Source: an uncultured Prevotellaceae bacterium
Lineage (GTDB): Bacteria; Bacteroidota; Bacteroidia; Bacteroidales; Bacteroidaceae
Assembly (NCBI GenBank): GCA_937891085.1
Contig: CALAEY010000108.1
Span: forward strand, 1 to 51,918
Direction: 5' to 3'
DNA: 51,918 nucleotides
Part shown: piece by piece, positions 15,141-23,497 of the stretch
Position numbering within the stretch: the stretch's first letter is position 1
Layout of the letters: each line of letters opens with the position of its first letter
Notes under the pieces: generated by a model
What the model was told of the DNA's origin: nothing
The model's input: only the letters and a program-made list of their open reading frames with translations
Databases searched by the model: none
Made by a program: the position numbers and the translations under genes

Positions 15141-17210
15141 ATGAAAGCGAAGAGTATATTCCAGAATATGTGGTTGCTGGCGATAGCTTGCCTGAGTATT
15201 GTGTTTGTGATGACTGCTTGCGGAGGTGATGATGGTCCTACACCAGAGCCAACACCAACACCAACCCCTACGCCCACACCGACTCCCACGCCTACTGTGG
15301 AATGGACAGCTGTGACAGCACAACCTGATGCTTGGGATGGGCAGACGCATGCTGATATCACCTATCAGTTGCTGGTATATTCATTTGCCGACAGCGATGG
15401 TGACGGCATGGGTGATTTCAATGGTATCGCCTCTAAGCTGGACTATCTGAAGAGCTTGGGCGTGAGTGCGCTCTGGCTTTCACCTATTCATCCTGCGATG
15501 AGTTATCATGGCTATGATGTCACTGATTATACTAAGGTGAATCCACAGTATGGTACTGAGGCCGATTTCGACAATCTGGTGACTAAGGCACACGCTGCAG
15601 GCATCAAGATCTATCTGGACTATGTGATGAACCATACAGGCAAGGATCATGAGTGGTTCAAGAGCGCCTCCAGCGATGTGAACAGCCCTTACCGCAGCTT
15701 TTACACTTTCTCGCAGGATCCGGAAGGCGATGTGAAAGCGGGCAAATTCCCTGCAGTGGATGGTTATAGCAGTGGGGAATGGTATACTGTGGGGAATGCC
15801 GAGGCTGTGAGTGGCATCTATAAGTTCGTCTTAAACTGGAAAGACAAGACCATCACTGTGACGAAAGCCAGCAAGGCCGATTCAGACAACCCTGATCAAA
15901 GCACTTCGAATGCAAAATACCTCTATTTCGGTGATGGCGTTTGCAAAAAGTTCTACGATAAGGGCAACGATACCTACGAACTCACTTTAAACCTGAACAC
16001 CACATGGGGCTTCTTAATCAGAACCTCCAATACCACATGGGACAACGGCACCAAGTTCGGCGCACCCTCTTCTTCCTCGAAGGTAACCTTAGGAAAGGCC
16101 TTCAAGCTCGATAACAACACTGCTTCTGATATAAAGTTCGACTTCATGGATGCCTGGTACTACCATGCTATGTTCTATACCGACATGCCCGACCTTGACT
16201 ATGGCAAAGTTTCCGATGTGCGTAGCAATGCCACTTACAAGGCTATGCTCAGCGCTGCTGAGGGTTGGGTAGATAGGGGAGTGGATGGCTTCCGCCTCGA
16301 TGCCGTGAAGCACATTTACCACAATGCCACGAACGATGACAACCCACAGTTCCTCAAGACCTTCTATGAGGACATGAATGCCTACTATCGTAAGTCGCAC
16401 AATGAGGACCTCTATATGATAGGCGAGGTGCTCGACAGCTATACGGTGACTGCACCTTATTATAAAGGTCTTCCAGCACTGTTCGATTTCACTTACTGGT
16501 ACTCTTTAGAAAGTCTGATCAACAGCTACAAGGGCAATACGCTTGCCTATGAAGTGCTGCAACATCAGCAGAAGTTTGCCAGCTATCGTTCTGATTATCT
16601 TTATACTCCAAAGCTGTCTAATCATGATGAAGATCGCGCTGCTTCCAAGCTTGGCAAGTTGCTCGCCAAGGAGAAATTGGCAGCAGCCGTGTTGCTTACT
16701 ACAAGTGGTCATCCTTACATCTATTATGGCGAGGAACTCGGCATCTATGGCACTAAGAACAATGGCGATGAGTATGTGCGCAGTCCGATGTTGTGGGGTG
16801 ACAATACAGTGACCAGCAGCTATACCTCGAAGATAGACAAGGGAGTGGCAAGCAGCATCAAGTCGGCCACTGACCAAGCTGCTGATGCGAACTCACTGCT
16901 CAGCACTTATCGCACTTATACAGCGCTGCGCAACACCTATCCAGCCTTGGCAACTGGCAAGATGACGCGTCATGACACCTACAATGAGTCCAATACCAGT
17001 CTTTCAGGTCTTGCTGCTTGGTATATGACAGAAGGCAGCCAGAAGCTTTTGGTGCTGCACAATCTGAGCAATGCCACCATCCAGGTGCCACTCACAGATA
17101 GTGTCAATAAGGCCATTGCTGTGACTGGTGAAGTGAAGCAGCAGGAGAATTACAGCAAGCTCCAGATGCCAGCTTGCTCCTCCATCGTGCTGTTGCTGAA
17201 GGTTTCTTGA
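15141..17210 (+). CDS. susG-like: SusG-like GH13 alpha-amylase, lipoprotein
   Basis: The 689-residue protein has a lipobox (FVMTACGGDD), a Pro-Thr repeat linker (about residues 32-52) and a GH13 barrel starting TYQLLVYSFADSDGDG. Catalytic residues are nucleophile Asp387 (VDGFRLDAVKH), acid/base Glu429 (MIGEVLD) and Asp496 (LSNHDEDR). Between about residues 213 and 330 an extra module (EWYTVGNAEAVSGIYKFVL onward) interrupts the B-domain region. The same position holds the starch-binding CBM58 in Bacteroides SusG. SusG-type enzymes cleave surface-bound starch. The gene has its own promoter, downstream of the susF terminator. Confidence 0.93.
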   Translation: MKAKSIFQNMWLLAIACLSIVFVMTACGGDDGPTPEPTPTPTPTPTPTPTPTVEWTAVTAQPDAWDGQTHADITYQLLVYSFADSDGDGMGDFNGIASKLDYLKSLGVSALWLSPIHPAMSYHGYDVTDYTKVNPQYGTEADFDNLVTKAHAAGIKIYLDYVMNHTGKDHEWFKSASSDVNSPYRSFYTFSQDPEGDVKAGKFPAVDGYSSGEWYTVGNAEAVSGIYKFVLNWKDKTITVTKASKADSDNPDQSTSNAKYLYFGDGVCKKFYDKGNDTYELTLNLNTTWGFLIRTSNTTWDNGTKFGAPSSSSKVTLGKAFKLDNNTASDIKFDFMDAWYYHAMFYTDMPDLDYGKVSDVRSNATYKAMLSAAEGWVDRGVDGFRLDAVKHIYHNATNDDNPQFLKTFYEDMNAYYRKSHNEDLYMIGEVLDSYTVTAPYYKGLPALFDFTYWYSLESLINSYKGNTLAYEVLQHQQKFASYRSDYLYTPKLSNHDEDRAASKLGKLLAKEKLAAAVLLTTSGHPYIYYGEELGIYGTKNNGDEYVRSPMLWGDNTVTSSYTSKIDKGVASSIKSATDQAADANSLLSTYRTYTALRNTYPALATGKMTRHDTYNESNTSLSGLAAWYMTEGSQKLLVLHNLSNATIQVPLTDSVNKAIAVTGEVKQQENYSKLQMPACSSIVLLLKVS

Positions 17211-17245
17211 CAATATTCAAAAGCAATGATTGTCAAGAATTACCT

Positions 17246-17374
17246 ATTACGCGCCATTACGTAGTTTCCATAAAACTTTTACGTAGGCTATGTAAAACTA
17301 TTACGCCACTGCCATAAAGGTGTTACGGAGCCTACGTAATTATATTACTTGTTAATCATAAGGGCACTATTACG
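17246..17374 (+). repeat. ATTACG-rich repeats with an 11-bp inverted repeat
   Basis: ATTACG or a one-base variant recurs at 17246, 17256, 17278, 17300, 17322 and 17369. TTACGTAGGCT at 17279-17289 is the exact reverse complement of AGCCTACGTAA at 17329-17339. This is part of the 459-base gene-free stretch before the T6SS operon. It may be a remnant of a mobile element or a structured RNA; I do not recognise a family. Confidence 0.5.
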
Positions 17375-17377
17375 CTT

Positions 17378-17466
17378 CATCTTCCACATCTTCCACACAT
17401 CTTCCACGAGATAATTCATGATTTATATATCGTCGTGGAAGATGGAAGATGTGGAAGATGTTTTTC
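17378..17466 (+). terminator. Large imperfect hairpin with T-run
   Basis: The left arm 17378-17409 (repeats of CATCTTCCAC) pairs with the right arm 17433-17460 (GTGGAAGATG repeats). The stem is 28 bp with a single 4-nt bulge and a loop of about 23 nt, and GTTTTT follows. It could end the amylase transcript or shield the T6SS operon from read-through. The nested repeat structure also resembles dispersed Bacteroidetes intergenic repeats. Confidence 0.45.
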
Positions 17467-17600
17467 TGTTGTACTTTATATACGGTTGTCTTGTCCAGTA
17501 TAGGTGTCAATAGATTTAATAAGAACAATAATCGTGAAAAAATCATTTCTGCCGTCGTTAAAATTTTTCATCAATATTTTTTTTTCTTCTAAAAGAATCT

Positions 17601-17608
17601 TATATTTG
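17601..17608 (+). promoter_or_regulatory. -7 element and leader of the T6SS operon
   Basis: TATATTTG matches the consensus and puts the transcript start near 17614. At the -33 position there is a T-rich tract, not a perfect TTTG. The leader of about 55 nt can form a small hairpin: ATTAGTCT (about 17614-17621) pairs with AGACTGAT (17651-17658) just before the first start codon. A leader structure is where NusG paralogues of this class are expected to act. Confidence 0.5.
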
Positions 17609-17669
17609 TGCCGATTAGTCTGTATTTATGTTCTTTTTTGGGCATCCCATAGACTGATTGAATACGTTA

Positions 17670-18335
17670 ATGCATCCCACATTGTCTAATGTGAATCCCT
17701 CCGGAGATGGGATAAAACCTCCAGATGATGAGTGTAACCTCATTCATTCTCCTGATGCAAATAGGCAGCGGGTGTCCTTGAGATATGAATGCAACCCAGA
17801 TAAAAAGTGGTACGTGTTAAGAGCCACTTACGGTCGAGAAAAGAAAGCCTATGATTATATTGTAAACGACGAAACGATTGCTTATCTTCCTCTTCGCTAT
17901 GTACTCAAACGTGTATTGGGACGAAATAAGCGTGTGCTGGCTCCACTTCTTCCGAATATTCTTTTCGTTTATGCAGAGCAAAGTAAAGTGAACGAATACC
18001 TAAAGCAGACTCCAGAGTTATCATATCTTAGATATTATTACAATCATCTGAAAACAGATGCCAATGGCGTAAATCCTCCTCTTACAATTGAATATTCAGA
18101 AATGAATAACTTCATTGATGCCACAAGTGTAGATGATGTGCATCTAAAGGTAGTGGAACTTTCGAAATGCCACTTTAAGAGTGGAGATAAAGTCAGAATC
18201 ACAGACGGAGCTTTTAGGGGTGTACAAGGATATGTGGCCAGAGTGGCTGGTCAGCAGCGGGTTATAGTGACAATTGAGGGATTATGTACTGTTGCCACAG
18301 CCTATATACCATCGGCTTTTATCGAAGTTATCTGA
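17670..18335 (+). CDS. UpxY/LoaP-like NusG-family transcription antiterminator
   Basis: From ATG 17670 the protein has 221 residues. An N-terminal tail of about 45 residues precedes a NusG N-terminal (NGN) domain starting KKWYVLRATYGREKKAYDYI, with the conserved block LLPNILFVYAE. A C-terminal KOW domain follows: FKSGDKVRITDGAFRGVQGY. Specialised NusG paralogues (UpxY in Bacteroides capsule loci, LoaP and RfaH elsewhere) bind RNA polymerase at one leader and let it read through long operons. Being the first gene of a run of about 30 kb fits that role exactly. TTG 17658 is in frame but less likely. Housekeeping NusG is excluded by the tail and the context. Confidence 0.82.
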   Translation: MHPTLSNVNPSGDGIKPPDDECNLIHSPDANRQRVSLRYECNPDKKWYVLRATYGREKKAYDYIVNDETIAYLPLRYVLKRVLGRNKRVLAPLLPNILFVYAEQSKVNEYLKQTPELSYLRYYYNHLKTDANGVNPPLTIEYSEMNNFIDATSVDDVHLKVVELSKCHFKSGDKVRITDGAFRGVQGYVARVAGQQRVIVTIEGLCTVATAYIPSAFIEVI

Positions 18336-18365
18336 TAATAAACCTTTTTAACTTATAGTAATAGA

Positions 18366-20648
18366 ATGGATAAATATGTTCAACATTTGGAGAATCTTCC
18401 ATTTGATTTGCTTCATATCGCTCAGTCTTTTGCGAATGAACACAAATCACCGAAGATTGAACCTGCGCATTTGTTCCGAGCACTTCTGCATAAGAGTGCT
18501 GGTATGATCCACTTCATCGAAGATACGCTGGATGAAGATTATTATTACCTTGTTGATTGGGCCGACATGCGTGTCCAGCAATGCGATAAGTCGCCTTATG
18601 GCATGAAGGGCTTTGAATTGTCTCGCGATTCTCAGAATGTAGTGAGAGAAGCAGTTGAACTAAGTGAGAAATCAGGCTTCACGGAACTTAATGCTGTATG
18701 CTTACTTGCTTCACTTGTATCTCCTGGTGTAGGCTTTACTTATGAGCAACTGAAAACACTACCTCTTCAGAGTGAAAAAATACTGAAGACACTTCAAGGT
18801 GGTGTCCCAGCTTCTTCATTTGTTTCTTCAGGTACAGGGGTGAATAAAGGGGGGCAGATGACTGATGGCTCCTCAGAATACTGCATACCAATGCTTTCTG
18901 ACTTTCAAGGCTCTGTTATAGGATTTGATGACGAAGTGCGTGCTATAGTAGAGGTGCTGGCTAGAAAAGACAGAGCTAATATTCTGGTCGTAGGAGAGAC
19001 AGGCGTGGGTAAGACGAGCCTGATCCAAAGTATCCTTCAGCGCTTGATTGAGAAGAAAGTACCTGCATCTCTTGAGAATCTTCAGCCATTCGAGCTTGAT
19101 CTGATTGCCCTTAGTCAAGGTGTGAGTTATAAAGGGGAAATAGAAGATAGGTTTAAGAAAGTAGTAGAAGACCTGATGAATCAGGTTCAACCCCTATTGG
19201 TGATAGAGAACTTTCATAGAGTAGAAGATAAGCAATCTGTGCTGAATGGGATATTGCCAAACTTAAAGAAGCTCTTATCCAAGAATCAAGTACAGATTCT
19301 CTGTACTTCTACCATAGATGGATATACAAAGGATATAGAGAAAGACAAAGAGTTCATATCCTTCTTTGAGAAAATAACAGTAGAAGAGCCTACTGAGCAG
19401 CAAGCTATTGAAATCATACAGCATAAGAGAGCAAGCTATGAGCAGTTCCATCATTTGCCTATAGAGGATGAAGTCCCTGCGGAGATAGTCAGACTGGCAA
19501 AGCGCTATATGCCAGATAGGCATTTGCCATCTTCTGCTCTTGATTTGCTTGATCGAGCCATGTCCTCGGTAAAGATAGAGAACGAGATGGCAGATCTGGC
19601 AGTAGATGGCACCCAGAAGCAAGAAAAACTCCGCAAGGATGCCGTACGTGATGTGGTGTCTAAGATGACTGGTATACCAATGGGAAATATACAGTCGGAA
19701 GAGCGTGAAAGGCTGTCTAATGCTGAAGGAATACTGCATAAGAGAGTCGTGGGGCAGAACCATGCCATCAAGAGTATCTTGGATGCTGTCTATGAATCGC
19801 GTTCTGGTTTGAATAAGAAGGGGCAGCCTATGGGTTCATTCTTCTTCCTTGGCCCTACCGGTACTGGTAAGACAGAACTCGCTAAGTCGTTGGCAGAATT
19901 CTTGTTTAATGATGAAGCCAGCATCTTGCGCTTTGACATGTCTGAGTACAAAGAAGAGCACTCAGTGGCATTGCTTTACGGAGCTCCTCCAGGATATGTG
20001 GGATACGAAGAAGGAGGACTCCTGGTCAATCAGATTAGGCAACATCCTTATTCGGTGGTGTTGTTTGATGAAATAGAAAAAGCCCATAAGTCTGTATTCG
20101 ACTTGTTCCTCCAGATTCTGGATGAAGGCAAATTGCACGATCGTTTAGGACGTGTAGGTGATTTCTCCAATGCTCTTATCATTTTCACCTCGAATATAGG
20201 TAGCGATTATATTTTCAAGTCATTTGGAGAGAATAAGGTGCCTACGCACGACCAGATGCTTGAAGTGATGCAGGGGCAGTTCAGACCAGAATTCCTTGCT
20301 CGCCTCACAGAAATAGTTCCTTTCTCACCTATTACAACTGAAATGATTGACCGTATCTTCGATATACACATCAAGAACCTGTTGAAGATGCTGCATGAAC
20401 AGAATATAGAACTTGTCATTGATGAAACGGCAAGGAAATATGTTACCACTGTGGGCTTTAATGCTCATTATGGCGCTCGTCCTATTCTCGGAATTATTCG
20501 CAAAGAAATTCGTCGGCCTTTGTCAAAACTGATTATTTCAGGAGATATTAATCCTGGTGATATCGTGACAATGAAGTATGATGATGAGAAGAAGCAGATT
20601 TTCTGGGATATAGACACGCCAGATGAACCAGGTGAACCAGAGAAATAA
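18366..20648 (+). CDS. clpV (tssH): ClpV-type AAA+ ATPase of the T6SS
   Basis: The 760-residue protein has a Clp N-domain (IAQSFANEHKSPKIEPAHLF), a first ATPase module with Walker A VVGETGVGKTSLI, and a second with Walker A FLGPTGTGKTELAKSLAE and Walker B VVLFDEIEKAH. The first Walker B is degenerate: LLVIENFHRV replaces the usual IDEAH. The inter-module helical insert is short, so the long ClpB middle domain is missing. ClpV disassembles contracted TssBC sheaths for reuse. The next genes are tssB and tssC, which supports the ClpV call over ClpB or ClpC. Confidence 0.9.
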   Translation: MDKYVQHLENLPFDLLHIAQSFANEHKSPKIEPAHLFRALLHKSAGMIHFIEDTLDEDYYYLVDWADMRVQQCDKSPYGMKGFELSRDSQNVVREAVELSEKSGFTELNAVCLLASLVSPGVGFTYEQLKTLPLQSEKILKTLQGGVPASSFVSSGTGVNKGGQMTDGSSEYCIPMLSDFQGSVIGFDDEVRAIVEVLARKDRANILVVGETGVGKTSLIQSILQRLIEKKVPASLENLQPFELDLIALSQGVSYKGEIEDRFKKVVEDLMNQVQPLLVIENFHRVEDKQSVLNGILPNLKKLLSKNQVQILCTSTIDGYTKDIEKDKEFISFFEKITVEEPTEQQAIEIIQHKRASYEQFHHLPIEDEVPAEIVRLAKRYMPDRHLPSSALDLLDRAMSSVKIENEMADLAVDGTQKQEKLRKDAVRDVVSKMTGIPMGNIQSEERERLSNAEGILHKRVVGQNHAIKSILDAVYESRSGLNKKGQPMGSFFFLGPTGTGKTELAKSLAEFLFNDEASILRFDMSEYKEEHSVALLYGAPPGYVGYEEGGLLVNQIRQHPYSVVLFDEIEKAHKSVFDLFLQILDEGKLHDRLGRVGDFSNALIIFTSNIGSDYIFKSFGENKVPTHDQMLEVMQGQFRPEFLARLTEIVPFSPITTEMIDRIFDIHIKNLLKMLHEQNIELVIDETARKYVTTVGFNAHYGARPILGIIRKEIRRPLSKLIISGDINPGDIVTMKYDDEKKQIFWDIDTPDEPGEPEK

Positions 20649-20679
20649 ATATTATTAATCACTTAAAAATAATAAAATT

Positions 20680-21135
20680 ATGGCAAGAAAAACTGTAATT
20701 TCCAAGGTCTTGGACGTTGATGCTCAAGATGGCATTATTGAGTTTCCTCAAAATAGGACGCTCTATGCAGATCAATTTACGGATGAAGCACCTAATACCG
20801 ATGAAGATCGGGAAGGCTTCAAGCCCAAGAACATGAAAGAAGTCTTTGAACACTACCAGCCCAAAAAGGAGGATGTAACTCTTGAAACCGAAGAAGGTGG
20901 TGCCGTTTACGAAAGTTTTGACTTCAAGTCAATCAAAGATTTTGAAGATGAACAGCTGATAGCTCAAAGTGACCTTCTTGGGGCTGAGAAGGCTAAAATT
21001 GATGCCTATAACTCTGTTATCCGTCAGTTGGAAAAGAACAAAAGCTTACGCAATACACTGAAGGATGAGGCTGCTAAGGGTAATTTGAAGAATGCGCTGA
21101 AGGCATTGCTTGCAGAAATTGAAGGCGCAGAATAA
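20680..21135 (+). CDS. tssB: T6SS contractile sheath small subunit TssB
   Basis: The 151-residue acidic cytoplasmic protein is of TssB (VipA) type: a short N-terminal strand region, a middle block with FKPKNMKEVFEHYQP, and a C-terminal helix pair (KIDAYNSVIRQLEKNKSLRN; NLKNALKALLAEIE). It pairs with TssC to build the sheath whose contraction fires the needle. Position between clpV and tssC is typical of Bacteroidetes systems. The sequence is divergent from proteobacterial TssB, so the call rests on both layout and neighbours. Confidence 0.85.
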   Translation: MARKTVISKVLDVDAQDGIIEFPQNRTLYADQFTDEAPNTDEDREGFKPKNMKEVFEHYQPKKEDVTLETEEGGAVYESFDFKSIKDFEDEQLIAQSDLLGAEKAKIDAYNSVIRQLEKNKSLRNTLKDEAAKGNLKNALKALLAEIEGAE

Positions 21136-21170
21136 GATTAGGTATGTGTTTATTTAATTTTAATTGAAAT

Positions 21171-22553
21171 ATGGCATCAGAAGAATTTAAAAATGAAGTA
21201 ACTCCTGAAGGTGTACAACTTAAGGAAAGAGAAAAGATTGAGAATCCTGCAGGTTTATTGCAGGACAGCCTTGGAGGATTGGATAAATTTGGAGGATTCC
21301 AGTTGCTGAAAGGCCTTATCAAAGGCGTAGAGAACATGGATCCTCGTCGTAAAGCTGTGAAGAATATTTTCTTGTCAGACTCCGCTTATGCAGATGCTCG
21401 TAAAAAACTGAAAAATGAACTTTCTCTTTGGGTCTCTATTTTAGAAGAAGGGGAGAAGGATCCTATGCAAATCATAGAATCTTGCCAAGCAAAGGTAGTC
21501 AAGGCAGAGCAGAATCTGAAAGACAATCTGTATAATATTCACGAGGAAATCAAAAAACTGGAGATTGCTTATCGCTCGCTCGATTCCTTCTTTGCCAATG
21601 CTGGCCAGGGAAAGATTGACTGCATCACACTGATGAATGTAAACAAGGAGGAGCTGGAGTATGGTGACTCAGAAGATACCGTTGCCTTGCGCGAAGAATT
21701 GGAACAGTATTATGATCGCCTAAGTTTGAAGAATAACTATAGTTTGTTGGTAATACCTGGCTATCTGGGTGATGCTAATACTATCAGGATGTGGGCTAAT
21801 ACAGCCTATAGAAACAAGGTGATTATGGTGACTGACTTCAAAGACAGCCAGAACTTCAGCATGCTGAAGGATGAATTAGATGATGCTAACCTTCAGGGAC
21901 AGGAAGCACAGATGGCCAATGTAGTTATGACATGCAACTATCTACTTGGTAGAAAGAAGTCGGAACTGGCTGATGAAGACGATGATGTCTATATCCCTGC
22001 ATCAGCAGCGTTGGCAGGTCGAATGACCAATACCGATGAGATAGTGATAGCCCAAGGTGCAGCAGGCAAGAAATACGGAACACTGAGCAATGTGAAGGGA
22101 GCCAGAATGGATTTGCGTAAATCAGAGATTGCTGCGCTGATAGATCAAGGTGTTATTCCAATGGTAGAGGAGGACGGTCGTACCATGGCCTTCTCCAATC
22201 GCTCATTATATAATGGCGCTACCATCGGCTTACAAGAGTATCCTATTGTCCGCGTCTTTGACTGGATAGGAAAAGTATTCCAGAACTTCTTCAATGATGA
22301 AGCTTTCACTAATTGGAATTCTCAAGTTAAAGCCGAATTGCAACAGGCTGTTCACGACTTCTTGAGCGACTATAAGGGACCAGGTAAATTGATTGAGAAC
22401 TACAATCTTAAGGGTATCAACCAAGATCCTAAGACCAAGGACATCTCTGTTCAGGTAGAACTGAAGCCATTCTTTGCCGCCAAGAACTTCTTCATTGAAT
22501 TGACAGGCCATAACGGCAACGCTGGCGTGGAATGGGATCAGAACGTAAATTGA
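21171..22553 (+). CDS. tssC: T6SS contractile sheath large subunit TssC
   Basis: The 460-residue protein follows tssB by 35 bases. It has the TssC (VipB) plan: an N-terminal helical part (up to about residue 130), a sheath core with ALREELEQYYDRLSLKNNYS and VIPGYLGDANTIRMW, and a C-terminal wedge block PIVRVFDWIGKVFQNFFND with later VELKPFFAAKNFFIEL. The C-terminal strands interlock with TssB. The length is slightly shorter than the roughly 490 residues of proteobacterial TssC, as in other subtype iii systems. No signal peptide; cytoplasmic. Confidence 0.88.
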   Translation: MASEEFKNEVTPEGVQLKEREKIENPAGLLQDSLGGLDKFGGFQLLKGLIKGVENMDPRRKAVKNIFLSDSAYADARKKLKNELSLWVSILEEGEKDPMQIIESCQAKVVKAEQNLKDNLYNIHEEIKKLEIAYRSLDSFFANAGQGKIDCITLMNVNKEELEYGDSEDTVALREELEQYYDRLSLKNNYSLLVIPGYLGDANTIRMWANTAYRNKVIMVTDFKDSQNFSMLKDELDDANLQGQEAQMANVVMTCNYLLGRKKSELADEDDDVYIPASAALAGRMTNTDEIVIAQGAAGKKYGTLSNVKGARMDLRKSEIAALIDQGVIPMVEEDGRTMAFSNRSLYNGATIGLQEYPIVRVFDWIGKVFQNFFNDEAFTNWNSQVKAELQQAVHDFLSDYKGPGKLIENYNLKGINQDPKTKDISVQVELKPFFAAKNFFIELTGHNGNAGVEWDQNVN

Positions 22554-22591
22554 TTTTTATAAATGTATTTAAACTTTAATTTTTTAAGATT

Positions 22592-22996
22592 ATGCCAACA
22601 AGAACTGTAACTTTGAACGCCGACGGCATTGCCGAACGCGAAGTGATGTATGTTCGTTACGAACTGAATCAGCAGACTGACGTTGAAGGTCAGCCTACAG
22701 GAACTACCCGTGGTGGTAAGATTTGGATAAAGGTAAAATCCAACGACGATGGCAATTCCGACCTTCTGGAGTGGATGTGCGATACCTATATGAGTAAGAG
22801 CGGCACCATCTCTTATCCTAATCGTCAAGGTGGTGAGATGAAGCATCTCTCTTTCACCGAAGGGTATATGGTGGAATATGCTGAGACCTATGATAATAAG
22901 AACGAGGTACAGCAGTATGAGGAGTTCTGCATCTCTGCCAAAGAGATCCAAGTAGGCAATGCCCGTCACAACAATCGTTGGACTATCGACAATTAA
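22592..22996 (+). CDS. tssD: Hcp tube protein, copy 1 (TssD)
   Basis: The 134-residue beta-rich protein has the Bacteroidetes Hcp pattern YELNQQTDVEGQPTGTTRGG followed by SDLLEWMCDTYM and a C-terminal YEEFCISAKEIQVG. Hcp stacks as hexamer rings to form the needle tube inside the TssBC sheath and carries or chaperones effectors. No signal peptide. It is followed by an intercistronic hairpin and then a second Hcp gene, suggesting different dosage of the two. Confidence 0.87.
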   Translation: MPTRTVTLNADGIAEREVMYVRYELNQQTDVEGQPTGTTRGGKIWIKVKSNDDGNSDLLEWMCDTYMSKSGTISYPNRQGGEMKHLSFTEGYMVEYAETYDNKNEVQQYEEFCISAKEIQVGNARHNNRWTIDN

Positions 22997-23008
22997 GTTT
23001 AACAGTCA

Positions 23009-23047
23009 GAAGAATGAGGAAGGTGGACAAACCCTTCTTCATTCTTC
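23009..23047 (+). other. Hairpin between the two hcp genes
   Basis: GAAGAATGAGGAAGG (23009-23023) pairs with CCTTCTTCATTCTTC (23033-23047), 15 bp with one wobble pair. GTATTTC follows, a weak T-run. It may act as a partial terminator or a 3' mRNA-stabilising element that lets hcp1 be made in excess. It is the only clear hairpin I saw inside the operon. Confidence 0.6.
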
Positions 23048-23065
23048 GTATTTCATTAACTAACA

Positions 23066-23485
23066 ATGGCAATTCAAGGTAGCTTAAAAATAGGAAATCG
23101 TACGTATGCTGTGGTTGAGTGTGCCTATGAATTCAACCAGTCGGTTGATGACACAGGTAAGCCGGTATCTCGTCCTCGTGGTGGAGCCATTACCTTTGTC
23201 ATTCCCTCTTCCAGTGATGACGACCTCTTTTTCTATAAATGGATGTTCAACAAGACAGAGACCAACGATGGCACTTTCACCTTTGTTGTGTACTCTCAGC
23301 AGAACAAGAGGAGTATAAAGACTGTGGCTTTTAAAAAAGGCTATTGCGTCAGCCTGAAAGATTATTTCAACGACAATGACAGTCGGTTGATGTACACCAC
23401 GGTGACTATAAGCGCAGAAGAAATAGCCGTCGGGATGTATGATAAGGCAAAGTTCTCTAATCAGTGGCAGGGACTATCTTCATAA
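23066..23485 (+). CDS. tssD2: Hcp-like tube protein, copy 2
   Basis: The 139-residue protein is a divergent paralogue of copy 1. Shared landmarks are YEFNQSVDDTGKPVSRPRGG near the start, FFYKWMFN in the middle and TVTISAEEIAVG near the end. It may cap the tube, form heteromeric rings, or adapt the tube to the VgrG encoded next, 12 bases downstream. Cysteines are fewer than in copy 1. No extra toxin domain is fused. Confidence 0.83.
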   Translation: MAIQGSLKIGNRTYAVVECAYEFNQSVDDTGKPVSRPRGGAITFVIPSSSDDDLFFYKWMFNKTETNDGTFTFVVYSQQNKRSIKTVAFKKGYCVSLKDYFNDNDSRLMYTTVTISAEEIAVGMYDKAKFSNQWQGLSS

Positions 23486-23497
23486 CTTTTGTCAATC

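Noticed and set aside
15234..15299. Direct repeats that could be taken for a small CRISPR or tandem array
   Set aside because: They encode a Pro-Thr linker in frame and have a period of 6 bases; no spacers.
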